A stretch of DNA of 64,000 bases from Lineus longissimus (taxonomy: Eukaryota; Nemertea; Pilidiophora; Heteronemertea; Lineidae). Location: NCBI RefSeq assembly GCF_910592395.1, contig NC_088317.1:10106001-10170000 (forward strand), written 5' to 3'. Below the pieces are notes generated by a model. The model had not been told where the DNA came from and did not search any database. It worked only from the letters and a program-made list of their open reading frames with translations. The position numbers were made by a program, and so were the translations under genes. This document shows, in pieces, positions 31,638 through 42,783 of the stretch. Numbering within the stretch: position 1 is the first letter of the stretch; each line of letters begins with the position of its first letter.

Positions 31638-34567
31638 GAACACAAACAGATGAAAAGGTGTGCAGCATTTCCAGCATTGATGTCAAGCCAAATGTTTCCT
31701 CATCAGGTAAAGCTTTTATGAAATGATGTTTTCAGAGAAATGAAAAAGACAAACTGTGAAAGATCTCCGTCTATGTCTAGATAATATGTTGGAACTGAAC
31801 ACGGGAAATTTTCACAGCATCTGCATGTTGTCTCACTGTCAAGAATCTATCCGATTAGTTTTAACATAAAATCGATATGATATTGCATGTTCTAATGCTA
31901 CATGTATATTGAATTTTACAGGAACACCAACTGGAACTGACCCTGACCACCTTCCAAACATAGCCACAGGAAATTGCCCTCAAGCCAAATCAGCAGGAAG
32001 TGTTGCAGCAAGTGACAGATTCTAGGAAGCCAGTTGTTGTTGGAGGGGATGGTAGATCAGACAGCCCAGGGCATTGTGCAAAATACGGCTCCTACTCTCT
32101 CCTGGAGTTGAATGTCAACCGCATTTTGGATGTGCAATTAGTTCAAGTAAGTAAAATTATAATTATTGCTTTTCAATTACACAGGCGATATAAAAGAAAA
32201 TTGTACATGTAAATATGGATCAGTAAACCTTGTTTTCAGATTATCATGAAGAAGATCACATTAGATAACATTGTTGATATCATACTGTTGCCGTTAAATG
32301 ACGATAATCATACATAAAATGTAAACAACATGGATTTTATTGGAGAGTTTGTTCTTATTGTAATGTACTTTGTAGAACACTCCTCCAGATTGTACATGAA
32401 CTAGATTTTAATTTGATTCCATGAAATTGATATGCACATTAGGACATAAGTATCAATCTCCATACCTCATCTCTTTCAGTCGAATGAAGAGGGTGTCAAC
32501 CATAGTGTTAACATGGAGAAGGAAGGGTTGATTCGATGTGTTAGATACCTGGAAACGGAGGATGTCGTAGTCCATAGCAAATTGATAATTGCTAGAATTA
32601 TTAGGACTGTTCTCCTTTTTTCCAGGTTTGAAGAAGAAGGTTGACAAGGCTTCAAAGGAGAAAAACTGTGGGATTTTAGAGGAGTGGCGGAGGTCTATAA
32701 TCAATCACCTTTACTGGTGCGCTGCAACAACTCCAGATGGGGACCCAAATATGATGCTGGCCAAGTGGTTGTCGTTGGACAACCACATGCACAACAAACA
32801 CAAAGGACATGGAGGGGTATATCCGAAGTGCGGCCATGGTCGATTAGTTGGGCGGCAGAAGGGCACGAAGTGGCTTGAACAAGGTGAGTATTTCTCGAAT
32901 TGATATCGAAGACCTTCGGGTATCGACTTGAGTGGACATGCATCACGACATGCACAAAGTTTTTGGAGAGATGTTTCAAAACAAAACTCTCGGATAGAAT
33001 GGTCTGTCTTCTAGTGATAAAATGAACATCAAATTATTTGTGTGACCTATTCACATTTTCAAATTTCAAGATCGGCAGCATCAGTGAAAGCTGGCAACAT
33101 TATTGACAATGCCTACTTCAAACCGGCTGTGAAGAAAATGTCTCCTGGCGAACAGACGTCAAGTATTGAGGCATATCACAGTCTCATCCTCCATTTTGCC
33201 CCCAAAATGACAGCATTCAGCTTCAAAGGGATGCTATTGTATTGACCTCCTGGTCAATGGCCTCGTGATCTGATTGAAGAGAAGATCGAATCGCAGGATG
33301 TTGTTTAACAGGTTTTAATCATCGGAATCAAAACATGTCGGAAAAACGTACACAGCACGTAACAGAACAAGTAGTTCTACAAAACGCCACAATGGCAAAG
33401 CCATTACAAATTGGGGCGCCACCGGCCGGTCTCTCTAACCTCTCAAAGGGCAATGGTATGCTGGGTGATACAGTACAGCTATGCAGGTAAATTCCAAGTT
33501 TGATAGAAGGCCGCAGTACAAATGTACATGAAGTCCTGGAGTAGTGAAATCTACTCAAAGTCTTCATGAAATTACCAACTTTAGAAATTTGTCAGTGAGG
33601 TGTGTACGTGTACTTGAAATAAGACAGAACCAGGCACAGCTGAGTGATGTTCCAAAATCTATCAATCAAGTCAATTTATCAGTTGAGAACTTCACGCGCC
33701 GATGAGCCTTGAATGACATACATGCACAAGTATCTGAGAACTTTTTATATTTTACTTTTTAGGCTTCTCCTGTCAGCGCTACATTATAATGAAAATGGTG
33801 ACAGGGAGCAGGCAACGACTGAGGACGGGAAACTAAGATGGTCAGTAACCTTCATCAAATCCAAGAAAGGTGGTTACTCAGTGAGACCAATCAAGGACGA
33901 TTCTAGTCATGGTAAGCATCAAAAATACTACATTATTTTCAATCCACATGACTCTTTCTGGGCAGATATCAAGCAGTCAAGCTGCCCAGAATCCATTCTT
34001 CAGAAATGTCTTATATCATACATGTACATAAGAGGAAGTAAATTGCAAAGTTGTATAAAATAATTGTATTTTAAGATCATTAAATGTACAAATCACACAC
34101 CCAGTCAATGGGTGAAGACTAGCAAATGCTTTTACTAAAAACTCCATACAGTACACTAGGCCTTTCTGTACAAAACTGAAGTAAAAGCATTTACAAGTCT
34201 TTATTCATATCACCCTTTGTTTCTAGAATACATGTAAGGTAACAGTGACAAAAAGACAGTTTTTATAAGTTTTCAAAGAGTGCGAGACATGACAAAGAGT
34301 GAATATAGGTTCGTGCTTGACAGATGCTTTACAAGATAAAATTTTCCTTTCATTTCAGGTTATGTCGACAAGTTGATGGTAGAAGTTCAGCGCCAGTGCA
34401 GAGAGAAAGACTTTGACTTTGAGGACAACAATATCTACATACCACCAGCACTCTGTAGCTCATATGATCACCCTAATAAGGCTGAAGCTGTTGACAGCTA
34501 CAACGAAAGACACAAGCGATACTCCAAATCATGTTACATCCAGCCTTCACGAAAATCCACTCGTTGA
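31638..34567 (+). pseudogene. Transposase-like C-terminal exons of the THAP gene
   Basis: Exons supported by frame and splice sites: 31638-31706; 31970-32146 (GGDGRSDSPGHCAKYG); 32480 to about 32566 (NMEKEGLIRCVRYLE); 32626-32883 (KNCGILEEWRRSIINHLYW); 33079-33238 (MSPGEQTSSIEAYHS); 33763-33911 (LLLSALHYNENGDREQ); 34359-34567 (stop at 34567). This is a widespread metazoan family of THAP-linked proteins whose GDGR..GH.AKY block resembles the first Asp of an RNase H-like transposase. The last four exons splice cleanly in phase. The 32480 exon ends in phase 0 while the 32626 exon needs phase 1, and a conserved stretch expected between them is absent, so an exon seems lost. The linker exons upstream are also incomplete. 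It is probably non-functional as a catalyst. Confidence 0.7.
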
Positions 34568-34692
34568 ATCCGTGTAAATCTATAGAGATTCATGTTCATG
34601 AACAATCCAATGGCACAAGTATTGCATGACACTGGCATGACTGGGTGATATGAATAAACACGAGTGAATGCTTTGTGATACATTCTATAAAT

Positions 34693-36374
34693 CTAGTCAT
34701 CCAATGTTGGGTATTTGAAACCAACTGCATCCCCAAGAACATAAAATCTTAACCGGATCTTCTCCAAAGCACATGCTGGTAGGGGCACTCGATTCTTTTT
34801 CCCAAGGAATCCCCAGCACCACCTGACGAGTTGACGATAGGCAACGTATCTATATTTCCTGAAAGATAATGCATAACATTAGTAAAGGAGTAAGGTATAT
34901 GCATGCCCAATATATCACTAGACGTATGTTTTTAGTCATGTTGTGACTGACTACTCTTCATTATGTATTATGAGTGCAATATTTTCTGATCATTTGTAAT
35001 AACATTAGGAATGAAAATATACAGTGGAACCTCGGTAACACGACCACCCAAGGGACTAAGCCGAAGTGGTCGTGTTACCGGGGTGGTCGTTACCGGGGCG
35101 GTGTTAGTGAATTTAGGAATCATAAGTAGGTTTTCCCGCCAAAACATCGTCCTGCTGTGTGTACGGTGTGTACATTGACATGCATTAATGACTACGCCAC
35201 CGGGTGATTCGATAATTTTGTGTGTATATTACGAATAAAAAATCATTTTCTTGAGTGTTTTGCGTTTAATTTGCAACTTATGTAAATGAGTAAATAAACT
35301 GACGAGAGCTAATTAGACCAAACATTACATTAAAACTTGAGCATGCTAATTAGAACAAGCATGTTATTCACACCATCGGCAGCTGCCCTTCTTGATGTCA
35401 AGCTAATATTCCCGCTAACATTGAGAGAGGTGATGTGAGAAGATGTTGAGAATTCTTCCTGATGTCTTCCTGCTTTAACATCAGCCAATTTGAACTGGTA
35501 CTGATTAAATCATCTTTTTAATAACGTATTTTATCAACATTACGACGTAGTAAGCATTCTTTACTTTGAGTATCGGTACTCTTACTAATCAACATAATTT
35601 ATTTGTCCTAAAAACTACGTGTGCATGCCTCTTGACATCATTTAATACTAAATGATGAAAAAACAAGCCGTGAGTCGAAAAGAAAGTTTATTCTTCATTT
35701 TATTTGCGCTTACATTTGATCAAACCTTGGAGGAATTATACTTGAAGTATAGTTCCTCCAAGATCAAACTCACTTACACATCATTTATTTTCATATGGAT
35801 TCCCATGGTCATTGTGTTCGAGGTGCTAATTATCAACACGGATTTGCGAGAAGGTGCCAATTGATAACATGCAGTCATGGTTGATTACGGCAATTAGGCC
35901 TCATGGTCGCGTTAGCGGGGTTAATTTGCAGTTTGGGACCGACCAAGCTGGTGGTCGCGGTCTGGGTACCGGGGTGGTCGTGTTAGCGAGGGCCAGTTAA
36001 TGGGAATTAGAGAGAAAACCATTCGGGACCGGAGAATTTTGGTCGTGTTCGCGGGGTGGTCGCGTTACTGAGGTGGTCGCCGACCGGGGTTCCACTGTAT
36101 TATCAATATTGAATGAAATAAAAGTATCACGTACTCATTTGTTTCTCCATCTACTGCCGCCCGATATTGCTGCTTGTAATGTGAGTAGGCAGTCTGTAGC
36201 ACCCACACATCAAGGCAATTGGACTGGAACCCGGGATGTTCGGTGATGCACCGAATGTTTCCGCCATGTTCCTCGTTGTACGCCTCAATTTTCCTCAAAA
36301 TTGGTTCCTTTTCATGGCAACAGGCATTTTCTATTGGGACATCTTGCACCTCACATTTGTCACCACATATGCAC
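34693..36374 (-). CDS. P2X7-tail-like cysteine-rich domain gene, last two exons
   Basis: Exon 36374-36135 encodes CICGDKCEVQDVPIENACCHE, then CITEHPGFQSNCLDVWVLQT and YKQQYR. Exon 34858-34693 encodes YRYVAYRQLVRWCWGFLGKK, VPLPACALEKIR and the stop. Acceptors (TTTTAG, TTTCAG) and the donor (GTACGT) agree in phase. This matches the zinc-binding cytoplasmic domain known from the C-terminus of the P2X7 receptor, which in many invertebrates occurs in separate proteins without the channel. No transmembrane segment is present. A candidate first exon is at 40189-39977. The intron contains a pogo-like MITE. The reading frame is intact where visible. Confidence 0.82.
35022..36097. mobile_element. Pogo/Tigger-like TIR element, 1,076 bp
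   Basis: Starts CAGTGGAACCTCGG and ends CCGGGGTTCCACTG, with TA on both sides (35020-35021 and 36098-36099). GGTGGTCGTGTTACCGGGG-type motifs recur in the subterminal regions. A 37-bp hairpin around CTTGGAGGAATTATAC lies near 35727. It has no transposase, so it is non-autonomous. It occupies the intron of the P2X7-tail-like gene. Confidence 0.8.
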
Positions 36375-36866
36375 CTAAAAGAAAATATCACACATTATAT
36401 TTATAAACAAGGCAAAGGTGTCTTCCACATCCAGTGCAGTCCAGCTAGCTGCCAATGCATGATGTGTGTGCTTAGTACTTATGGTTCATTAGTAAACAAA
36501 GTGATAACATAACATTAGCTAAACGAAAACGGCAAGTTAGGCATTTGTAGGCACTGCTGCAGCAATATCCAGTCAACTGACATGGAAGCAAGAACTTATA
36601 ACGCAAAAAGGAAGCCAATCTCAAGCTGCACAATGAGCGAAATTGAAAGTCCGAAAATCAATTGTCGGACAAGTGTTTCGAAGCATCCAACGAAAAACGC
36701 TGCTAATGCACTTCGAGACCAGACAAATAGCGACAATGGATAAGGAGACCGTGAGATCTACGTGATTTGTACCATTTGTTACTGATAATATTGTCAAAAA
36801 TGCATTTTTGCATCCAGCTATTCACGTACCAGTTTTGCTCCTCCATACGAAGTCGCCAGAATCTAT

Positions 36867-38416
36867 CTTACATACGGGTAGTTGTAAAACAAGAAACACA
36901 GAAACGAAACAGAAACACAGAAACACAGAAACGAAACGCAGAAACCAGTCTTGTGGCGAATTCTGGTCTGCAGACTCCATCTTGTTGCCATGGTTGTGGC
37001 CGCGAACGCGGGTGTAACTAAAACTGGTATTCAGTCGGAATGGAAGGAGGAATGCTCATTTCCCAATACCCCTTTTAGCCTCATCAACGTGTGCGCAGAT
37101 TGGCAGCATCCGGCCTTGATCGTGCCAATACACTACATGTATGTACTACACGGCGTAAATAGAAAATAGTCCTTCGAATAGCGAGTCCTGTTCTTTTGTA
37201 CATTCCATGGCCTGTGCACGACACTAGGCTGAACTACCCTACTGCAACCTCATTAACATAAACAGATATTTAAAGGGACTATTTAAAGGCAGCAGCTGGG
37301 CAGGCAAGATTGAGTTACTCCAAGTCAATGTCTAGCGCCCGCCCCCCCCCCCCCACTTTACTCTATTCTAGTCGCCAAAATTGGTCTCTCACGTCTCACA
37401 TAACGTCGAAATGATTCACCCATGTACTGGTACCGTACCTTGCATTTAGTGCTGCATCAGACGGGATTTGTAGGATGATCCTGGTACTTCATGTAAATTG
37501 AACACTACAAGGCAAGATGTTGCACTGCACCTTCATTTAAAATAACATGCTGTAGGAATCGAATGGAACCTACCAAAGTACTACACCACCACCTCAAAAG
37601 ACTTCACCCATATCGTGCCGCCCCCTCCCCCCCCAGGGCCGTATTTAACTTTTTTGTCCAGGGGGGGCAGTGGGATAGATCGCCGAAGGCGATCTGCATG
37701 CGCCGCAGGCGCATCCGAACAGGGGGGGGGGGGCTGGGGGCCCTCCCCCAGAAGAATTTGAAAATAAAAGGTCTGAAATGGCATTTTCCTGGCATTTGGA
37801 AGTGTGAATCAATAGTATTTTTACTCTAAAAAAGGACCACTTTTATGAAGTATTTTACGAAAATACCACATTTGGACAGAAAATGTTAATTTTCATAGTT
37901 TTAATTGTGCAGGATACCGTTAACAAGCAATAACAAGCTAGTCTTTACCTAATGTTGCATCATTGTGTATAACCATAGAAGACTAGGGTCAGGGCACTGG
38001 ACTGGTCAGATTATAAGGGTTGCACCTGAGTTGATAACATCTGCTATCCATATGCTGCTATCATGCTGGTAAAGCTATGGCTAAGATTAGTTTGTCTCTT
38101 TATTACTGTCTGAAAATTTTTTTTTCAACATTTATTGCACAGGGGGGGGGGCAGCTGCCCCCCCTGCCCCCCCTCTAAATACGGCCCTGCCCCCCCCCCC
38201 CAAGTTGCTCCATGTATCCCCTCAACAACTCTATTGCATTCCGGCTGGCCGCAACCCACCAACCTCAGATTTTACTTTTAAACGACAATAACAACGGATT
38301 GGGCAAGGAAAGTATCGGCGTTGATTCCAACTTTTATGAAAACCCGTTTGATTTTCGTTTCTGCGTTTCGTTTCTGCGTTTCTGTGTTTCTTGTTTTACA
38401 ACTACCCCTTACATAC
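36867..38416. mobile_element. TIR element with 9-bp duplication, MULE-like
   Basis: The element 36876-38407 has TIRs starting GGGTAGTTGTAAAACAAGAA, perfect for 31 bp and continuing as GAAACACA/GAAACG repeats. A direct 9-bp repeat, CTTACATAC, flanks it (36867-36875, 38408-38416). A 9-bp duplication is typical of Mutator-like elements. No transposase is seen. The right side borders a (CATA)n run, which weakens the duplication slightly. It contains a nested hAT-like MITE. Confidence 0.78.
37634..38189. mobile_element. hAT-like MITE, 556 bp, nested
   Basis: Ends are CAGGGCCGTATTTA and TAAATACGGCCCTG. The flanking 8 bp on each side are poly-C (one T on the left), compatible with but not proof of an 8-bp duplication. 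The interior is rich in poly-G/poly-C runs. The TIR style matches hAT elements by general knowledge. Confidence 0.65.
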
Positions 38417-38664
38417 ATACATACATAACGATACTGCAATAGGCTTTTAGCCTGTAGCAGGTTTTTTCTTGAATACTTTTGTTTGCGTGGGCATGGCGGG
38501 GTGTGTACGGAATTTGATGATTGATCTAGGTTCTGTGCTGTAGCCTAGAGTTCGGATTTGTAATGAGTGTCAATCATATTTTTAAATTGGTTTAGCGAGT
38601 TGGCATTCACTGCTTGTTCTGGCAAGTTATTCCACGGATCTATGATTCTGTTGGTAAAAAAGTA
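38417..38664 (-). pseudogene. LINE B 3' end
   Basis: Minus-strand translation gives RKYFFTNRIIDPWNNLPEQA, then NSLNQFKNMID, the conserved C-terminal end of many CR1/L2-type LINE RTs. It is followed by a non-coding tail and a (TATG)n run near 38409-38425, a common type of 3' terminus in these families. It is separated from the rest of LINE B by the TIR element at 38674-39477. Confidence 0.75.
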
Positions 38665-39486
38665 CTTTCGGATGGCTTAGGCCTACTGGACTTTGCGCAA
38701 CGAAACCAAACGAGCGAAATGGGGGGAGCGACCATTATGTTTTTACCCCGGTACTCTGGCCTGAAAATTTGTTCGGACCTCGATCGAAGAAGGTACGACA
38801 AACAATTATTAAATTAATCAAACCCTTATGAGGTTCATTCATTTGAAGTAGAGAGGGTAACGTACATTGTGTACACAAATCAAACACACACGCAGTGCTT
38901 GCATGCATTGCAGAGAACGACTTTTGAGTGATGACCCACACCCACCCAGGCAGCTGAGACACATGTCTTGTTGGACATACCTACCGATTTTTACTAAATA
39001 AAAGCATAACTTCATCACACTTTTCGGGGTTGAAAACGTACTCACGTAAATTAACAAAATTATTGGAAGCTCAAATGTCTGAAATGTAATGTATGCGCGT
39101 AATGTATACTCTCAGCAAGCGAATAGTTGTGATCGTCGGTTTTTGATACGAATCGTTTCCTGTATGGCCGTTACAAGCCGTTGTCTGAATATGATGTGAA
39201 CCTGTTTACCGTTCAATGCTGCTCCCTGTGACGCTGTACCCGCAAATGTTCAATGAAAAAAATGCTGGATAATGACTTACACGGCTTGTTCGCATCGTAA
39301 ACATAGTGGTACCCGCGTAAACTGTATTTTTGCGTTTGGCCTAATTTTACAACGATTACTCCCCATGTAACCACGATCTAGGATGGACAGGCTGTGTATT
39401 ATGAATAGGAAAAGTCACCTAGGTACCGTTGCGTAGAATAGTTTTTTGGCGAAATATTGCGCAAAGTCCAGTAAGCCCTTTCGGAT
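38665..39486. mobile_element. TIR element with 9-bp duplication inside LINE B
   Basis: The element 38674-39477 has ends GGCTTA..CTGGACTTTGCGCAA; the left end carries a 6-bp GGCCTA insertion within the TIR. The LINE sequence CTTTCGGAT is duplicated at 38665-38673 and 39478-39486. The interrupted LINE protein resumes on each side, so the empty site can be read. A 9-bp duplication fits Mutator-like elements. No transposase is present. Confidence 0.85.
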
Positions 39487-39985
39487 ATCTAGTTTGGCTC
39501 TTGGTTTATTTAACTTATACGAATGACCTCTGGTTTGATAGGTGACATCGACAGGTTGGGTTAGATTAAGTCCATCTATGTTGTAGTAACCATGGGTGAT
39601 CTTGTAGGTTTCTATTAAGTCCCCTCGAAGTCTTCTATAGGATAAGCTCGGGAGTCCTAGTTTGCAGAGTCTCTCCTCGTAACTGATGTCTCTTAATCCC
39701 GGTATTAACTTTGTTGCTCGTCTTTGTACGTTTTCCAGTACGGTTATGTTTTTCTTCAGGTCGGGGGCCCAGATGACATTTGCGTATTCGAAGTGTGGCC
39801 TTACCAAACTTTTAAATAGTGTCGCAAACATCCTAGTATCCAAATGGTCAAAGGATCTCCTGATCATTCCAACAATCTTTGTTGCTACATTAGCTACATT
39901 ATTAGTATGATTTTCAAAAGTCAGGTTTCTATCGATGATCACCCCCAAGTCCTTTTCGCAATCTGACTCTAAAACCTCATGTCTC
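39487..39985 (-). pseudogene. LINE B RT C-terminal fragment
   Basis: Encodes HEVLESDCEKDLGVIIDRNL, VRPHFEYANVIW, VQRRATKLIPGL, YEERLCKLGLPSL and RRLRGDLIETYK, the typical region downstream of the RT palm in CR1/L2/jockey-type LINEs. The 5' end is truncated at about 39985, directly against an acidic ORF, as expected for incomplete reverse transcription. Confidence 0.85.
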
Positions 39986-40189
39986 TTCCTCTTCCTCGTC
40001 ATCAACATCCTCGCCTTCTTCCATATCCTCAAAACCGCCTTCAACAACGGGCTCGAACTGGTAGCCAAGAATGACACCAGTTACCACTGATTCATCTCCA
40101 CTATCCGTGAAATTACTCGAGGATGTTACAACGCTAGCATTATCACTATCAGAAACTTGAAAATCACTTATTGCGCTCGAGTCCGACAT
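39977..40189 (-). CDS. Acidic first-exon candidate, P2X7-tail-like gene
   Basis: The ATG at 40189 opens MSDSSAISDFQVSDSD, a Ser/Asp-rich segment, then GVILGYQFEPV and a run of Glu/Asp ending EEEEET. An acidic start with a YQFEP-like motif is common in invertebrate proteins carrying the P2X7-tail domain found at 36374. No good splice donor is visible, because LINE B begins at the same point (about 39985). Either the LINE removed the exon end or this is a separate short ORF. A CRE/YY1 block lies 60-80 bp upstream. Confidence 0.45.
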   Translation of the reverse strand: MSDSSAISDFQVSDSDNASVVTSSSNFTDSGDESVVTGVILGYQFEPVVEGGFEDMEEGEDVDDEEEEET

Positions 40190-40238
40190 GTTGAATGTGT
40201 ACACAGGCACTGTGGGTGAAAGCGATGCCGAGAGACCT

Positions 40239-40307
40239 GTCCATTTCGTGACGTCATCGTAATGGCGGCCAGGCGAACCGTGTTTTTACTGTGATTATTA
40301 GCAGACG
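40239..40307 (-). promoter_or_regulatory. CRE/YY1 promoter block, right inverted end
   Basis: Read on the minus strand: CGTCTGCTA (40307-40299), GGCCGCCAT (40270-40262), TGACGTCA (40256-40249), ATGGACA. It is the inverted counterpart of 29614-29683, with 27 versus 28 bp between the first two blocks. It sits just upstream of the acidic exon. Confidence 0.65.
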
Positions 40308-40332
40308 ACGCAAAACAGTGATGAGACCGAAA

Positions 40333-42372
40333 CAACAAGAGGCCCAAGGGCCTGGCGCTCAGCTGAGTTAATATCATTAATATCTTCCCGGTGTTTAGTT
40401 CATTATGCATGAAAATGGCATGCTCCATGGTATTTGATATCCTTTTGCGTTCATTACGGTACCAATGTTTTTGGTTGACATAATTATGCCACTGTTGGAA
40501 CATTCTCATGGTTTATGGTATGCACCTGTTGATGGGCCATATGAATAAAAACTAGCATAAGCTTTTACTCCAAATTTTGAAGTATTTAGTATGCTTCAAA
40601 AATTGGAATAGTTTAGTTCTTGTGAAAGCAAAGGATTTTTAGAAATCAGTATTTGCTACCAAAACAAGTAAATGCTAGACTACATATGAACGAAAATGTA
40701 GGATGAACGTTTTACTTGGTAGTATAAATGTATTTTCTTGGAACCATGTAGCCTTTAAAATTCGAAGTGAATGGTTGGTTGTTCCTCTTTGCCGGACTGC
40801 ATTCACATTTTGTTTGGTGGACATGTCATGCAAGAATTGGTCAAACCATACATCCATTTATGGAGAATCAGAGTGCATGGATTCCGAGTCATTAAAAATG
40901 TCTAAAGAATTATTCTTGGGTCATGAAGGGAAACCTGCGTTGTTTAGTATGAAAGTGAAAAATATGACAGAGTTAAGAAAATTATGTTTTATTGAACAAT
41001 AGTAAGTTTTGATTGTCTGCTTGGCTCCTTGCCAGTTAAATAACATGTGACTATACACAAAATAGAAAACTTTGGTGGAAATTGTAAATCATTTTTTTTA
41101 TCTATCAGGGGAAACAAGCTGATGATGATCAAGTAAATCATTCATGAGAAATCGTTTTGTTGCTGAAGCTTGCATGACGAAGTTAATGCTAAACCTTTTC
41201 TTGTGCTCTACTGCGCCACCGTAGTTTTCTATTTAGACCAGCGATGACGTCATTTCTGGTGATTCCCTACGCTATTTGGTATTGTACAGTATGCAATGTA
41301 TTTTTTCAGCGCTGTCAGTTGCCGAAGAGAGTGCCGTAGCTCCCTCAATTTCCAATCAATTTTTATGGGAGTGACATTATTGTATTGCTTAGAATGTCTA
41401 CTTTTTACTCATGAAAGAATCGTAGAACTAAAACTTAATAGGCGAACAGAATCATGCCGATTCACTGCACATACTGTGGGAATTCTCCACTTCAAAATAC
41501 ATCGGCGATGTCATCGCGAATAACAGAGCATGCACTTCCGATATCGTTTTCACAGAAATGTGGCCAAATTTTCAAGAACTAATTTCTGAAAGTAGTCCCT
41601 AAAGACCTTACGACTACCACTGAAACGAACTGGTGATAATATCGCCTACCAGACTACCATCGTCATCGAGCTGAGTGTCATTGAGCTCCAAGATTATTGC
41701 ACATGGATCGAGTAAACAACATGCCGCCATTTTGTCTCCGCTTCGGTATTTCGTAGGCCGCTAAAATGCACCTTCTCAATTAAAACCAACATAATAAGGC
41801 CTCACATCGTTGATTGAATAGGAACACCACACAAAACACAAAAAAGTGGGGGTACAATCGATTACGAAGCTGAAGTGAACAGTGATTTATTCCTGGAGCT
41901 ACTGCTGCTTTTTTGTGTAGCTGCCATGTTTTGAGAACTGGCAAATAGGAGACTTCATTGATGGCTGACGTCATCGGGCGGGAATTTGAATCAGCAGAAA
42001 TAATTAAAAGGCAGGTAGCGCCCTCTCCTGTTAAAATTTTGAACTTTTTCTCAATAAAATAGTTTTTCAAGAATTTTATCTTAATATTAAAGCATATTTC
42101 GACTAATTCTGCTGCTCCTAGGCCGATATAGGCCAGTTTCCTTCATGCGCTCTCGCTCGCAGGAAGTAGGTCGAATGGCAACAAATTTTGTTTTGAAAGT
42201 AGAGTTTGACCAGAAGTATCCAGAAATGCAAAATTGAAGTCTCTAGGTCTTACGGTTACAAAATGTGCACCATGGGTTAACGGACGGACGGACGGACGGA
42301 CGGACTGACAGACGGACGCCACTGAGCAGCTTGTTTGACAAGCTCAGCTGACTTTGTCAGCTGAGCTAAAAA
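40333..42372 (+). repeat. Dispersed repeat ends (AACAAGAGGCCC .. AGCTGAGCTAAAAA)
   Basis: The left end AACAAGAGGCCCAAGGGCC matches the minus-strand start at 13149. The right end has a (GGAC)n run near 42281-42305 and CAGCTGAGCTAAAAA. Whether one element spans the whole interval is uncertain; other unrelated sequence may lie inside. No coding domain was recognised in between. Confidence 0.4.
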
Positions 42373-42636
42373 CTGTTATAAGTAAGGAAAGGAGTCGGCA
42401 AACACAAAAAAAATTATGTTCACTCAAATTTGACTATAATAAGTGATTCAAAAATGCAAAGTTGTCCTGAGCTCTGAAGTCTCTCTTTTAAAATCGGTGT
42501 GAATATAAACTTCAACTGCTGATGCGTTGTGTTTCTTACTAGGATAACTACTGTCTTCGCCACAGCTGTATCGATTGATTCAAAATCAGCAGAGATCGCA
42601 AATGGAACTCGATTCGTTAATAAGTGTTTTTCAAAC

Positions 42637-42700
42637 TTAAGTTCGGGTTCGGGTTCGGTTTCGGGTTCGGGTTCGGGTTCGTGTACGGGTTCGGGTTCAT
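42637..42700 (+). repeat. (TTCGGG)n microsatellite
   Basis: About ten imperfect TTCGGG units with two interruptions (TTCGGTTTCGGG, GTGTACGGG). It is not the TTAGGG telomere unit. Confidence 0.85.
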
Positions 42701-42783
42701 CTTACATTACTGTAAAGATAATCTTACCAGAACCCATGTGGTTTCTCGCTTTCGCTTTCTCACATTTTTTTCTCATGGTTTTG

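Noticed and set aside
36867-38416. Treating LINE B and the 36876-38407 element as one unit
   Set aside because: TIRs and the CTTACATAC repeat delimit a separate insertion at the LINE tail.
42637-42700. Telomeric repeat
   Set aside because: The unit is TTCGGG, with interruptions; a simple microsatellite.
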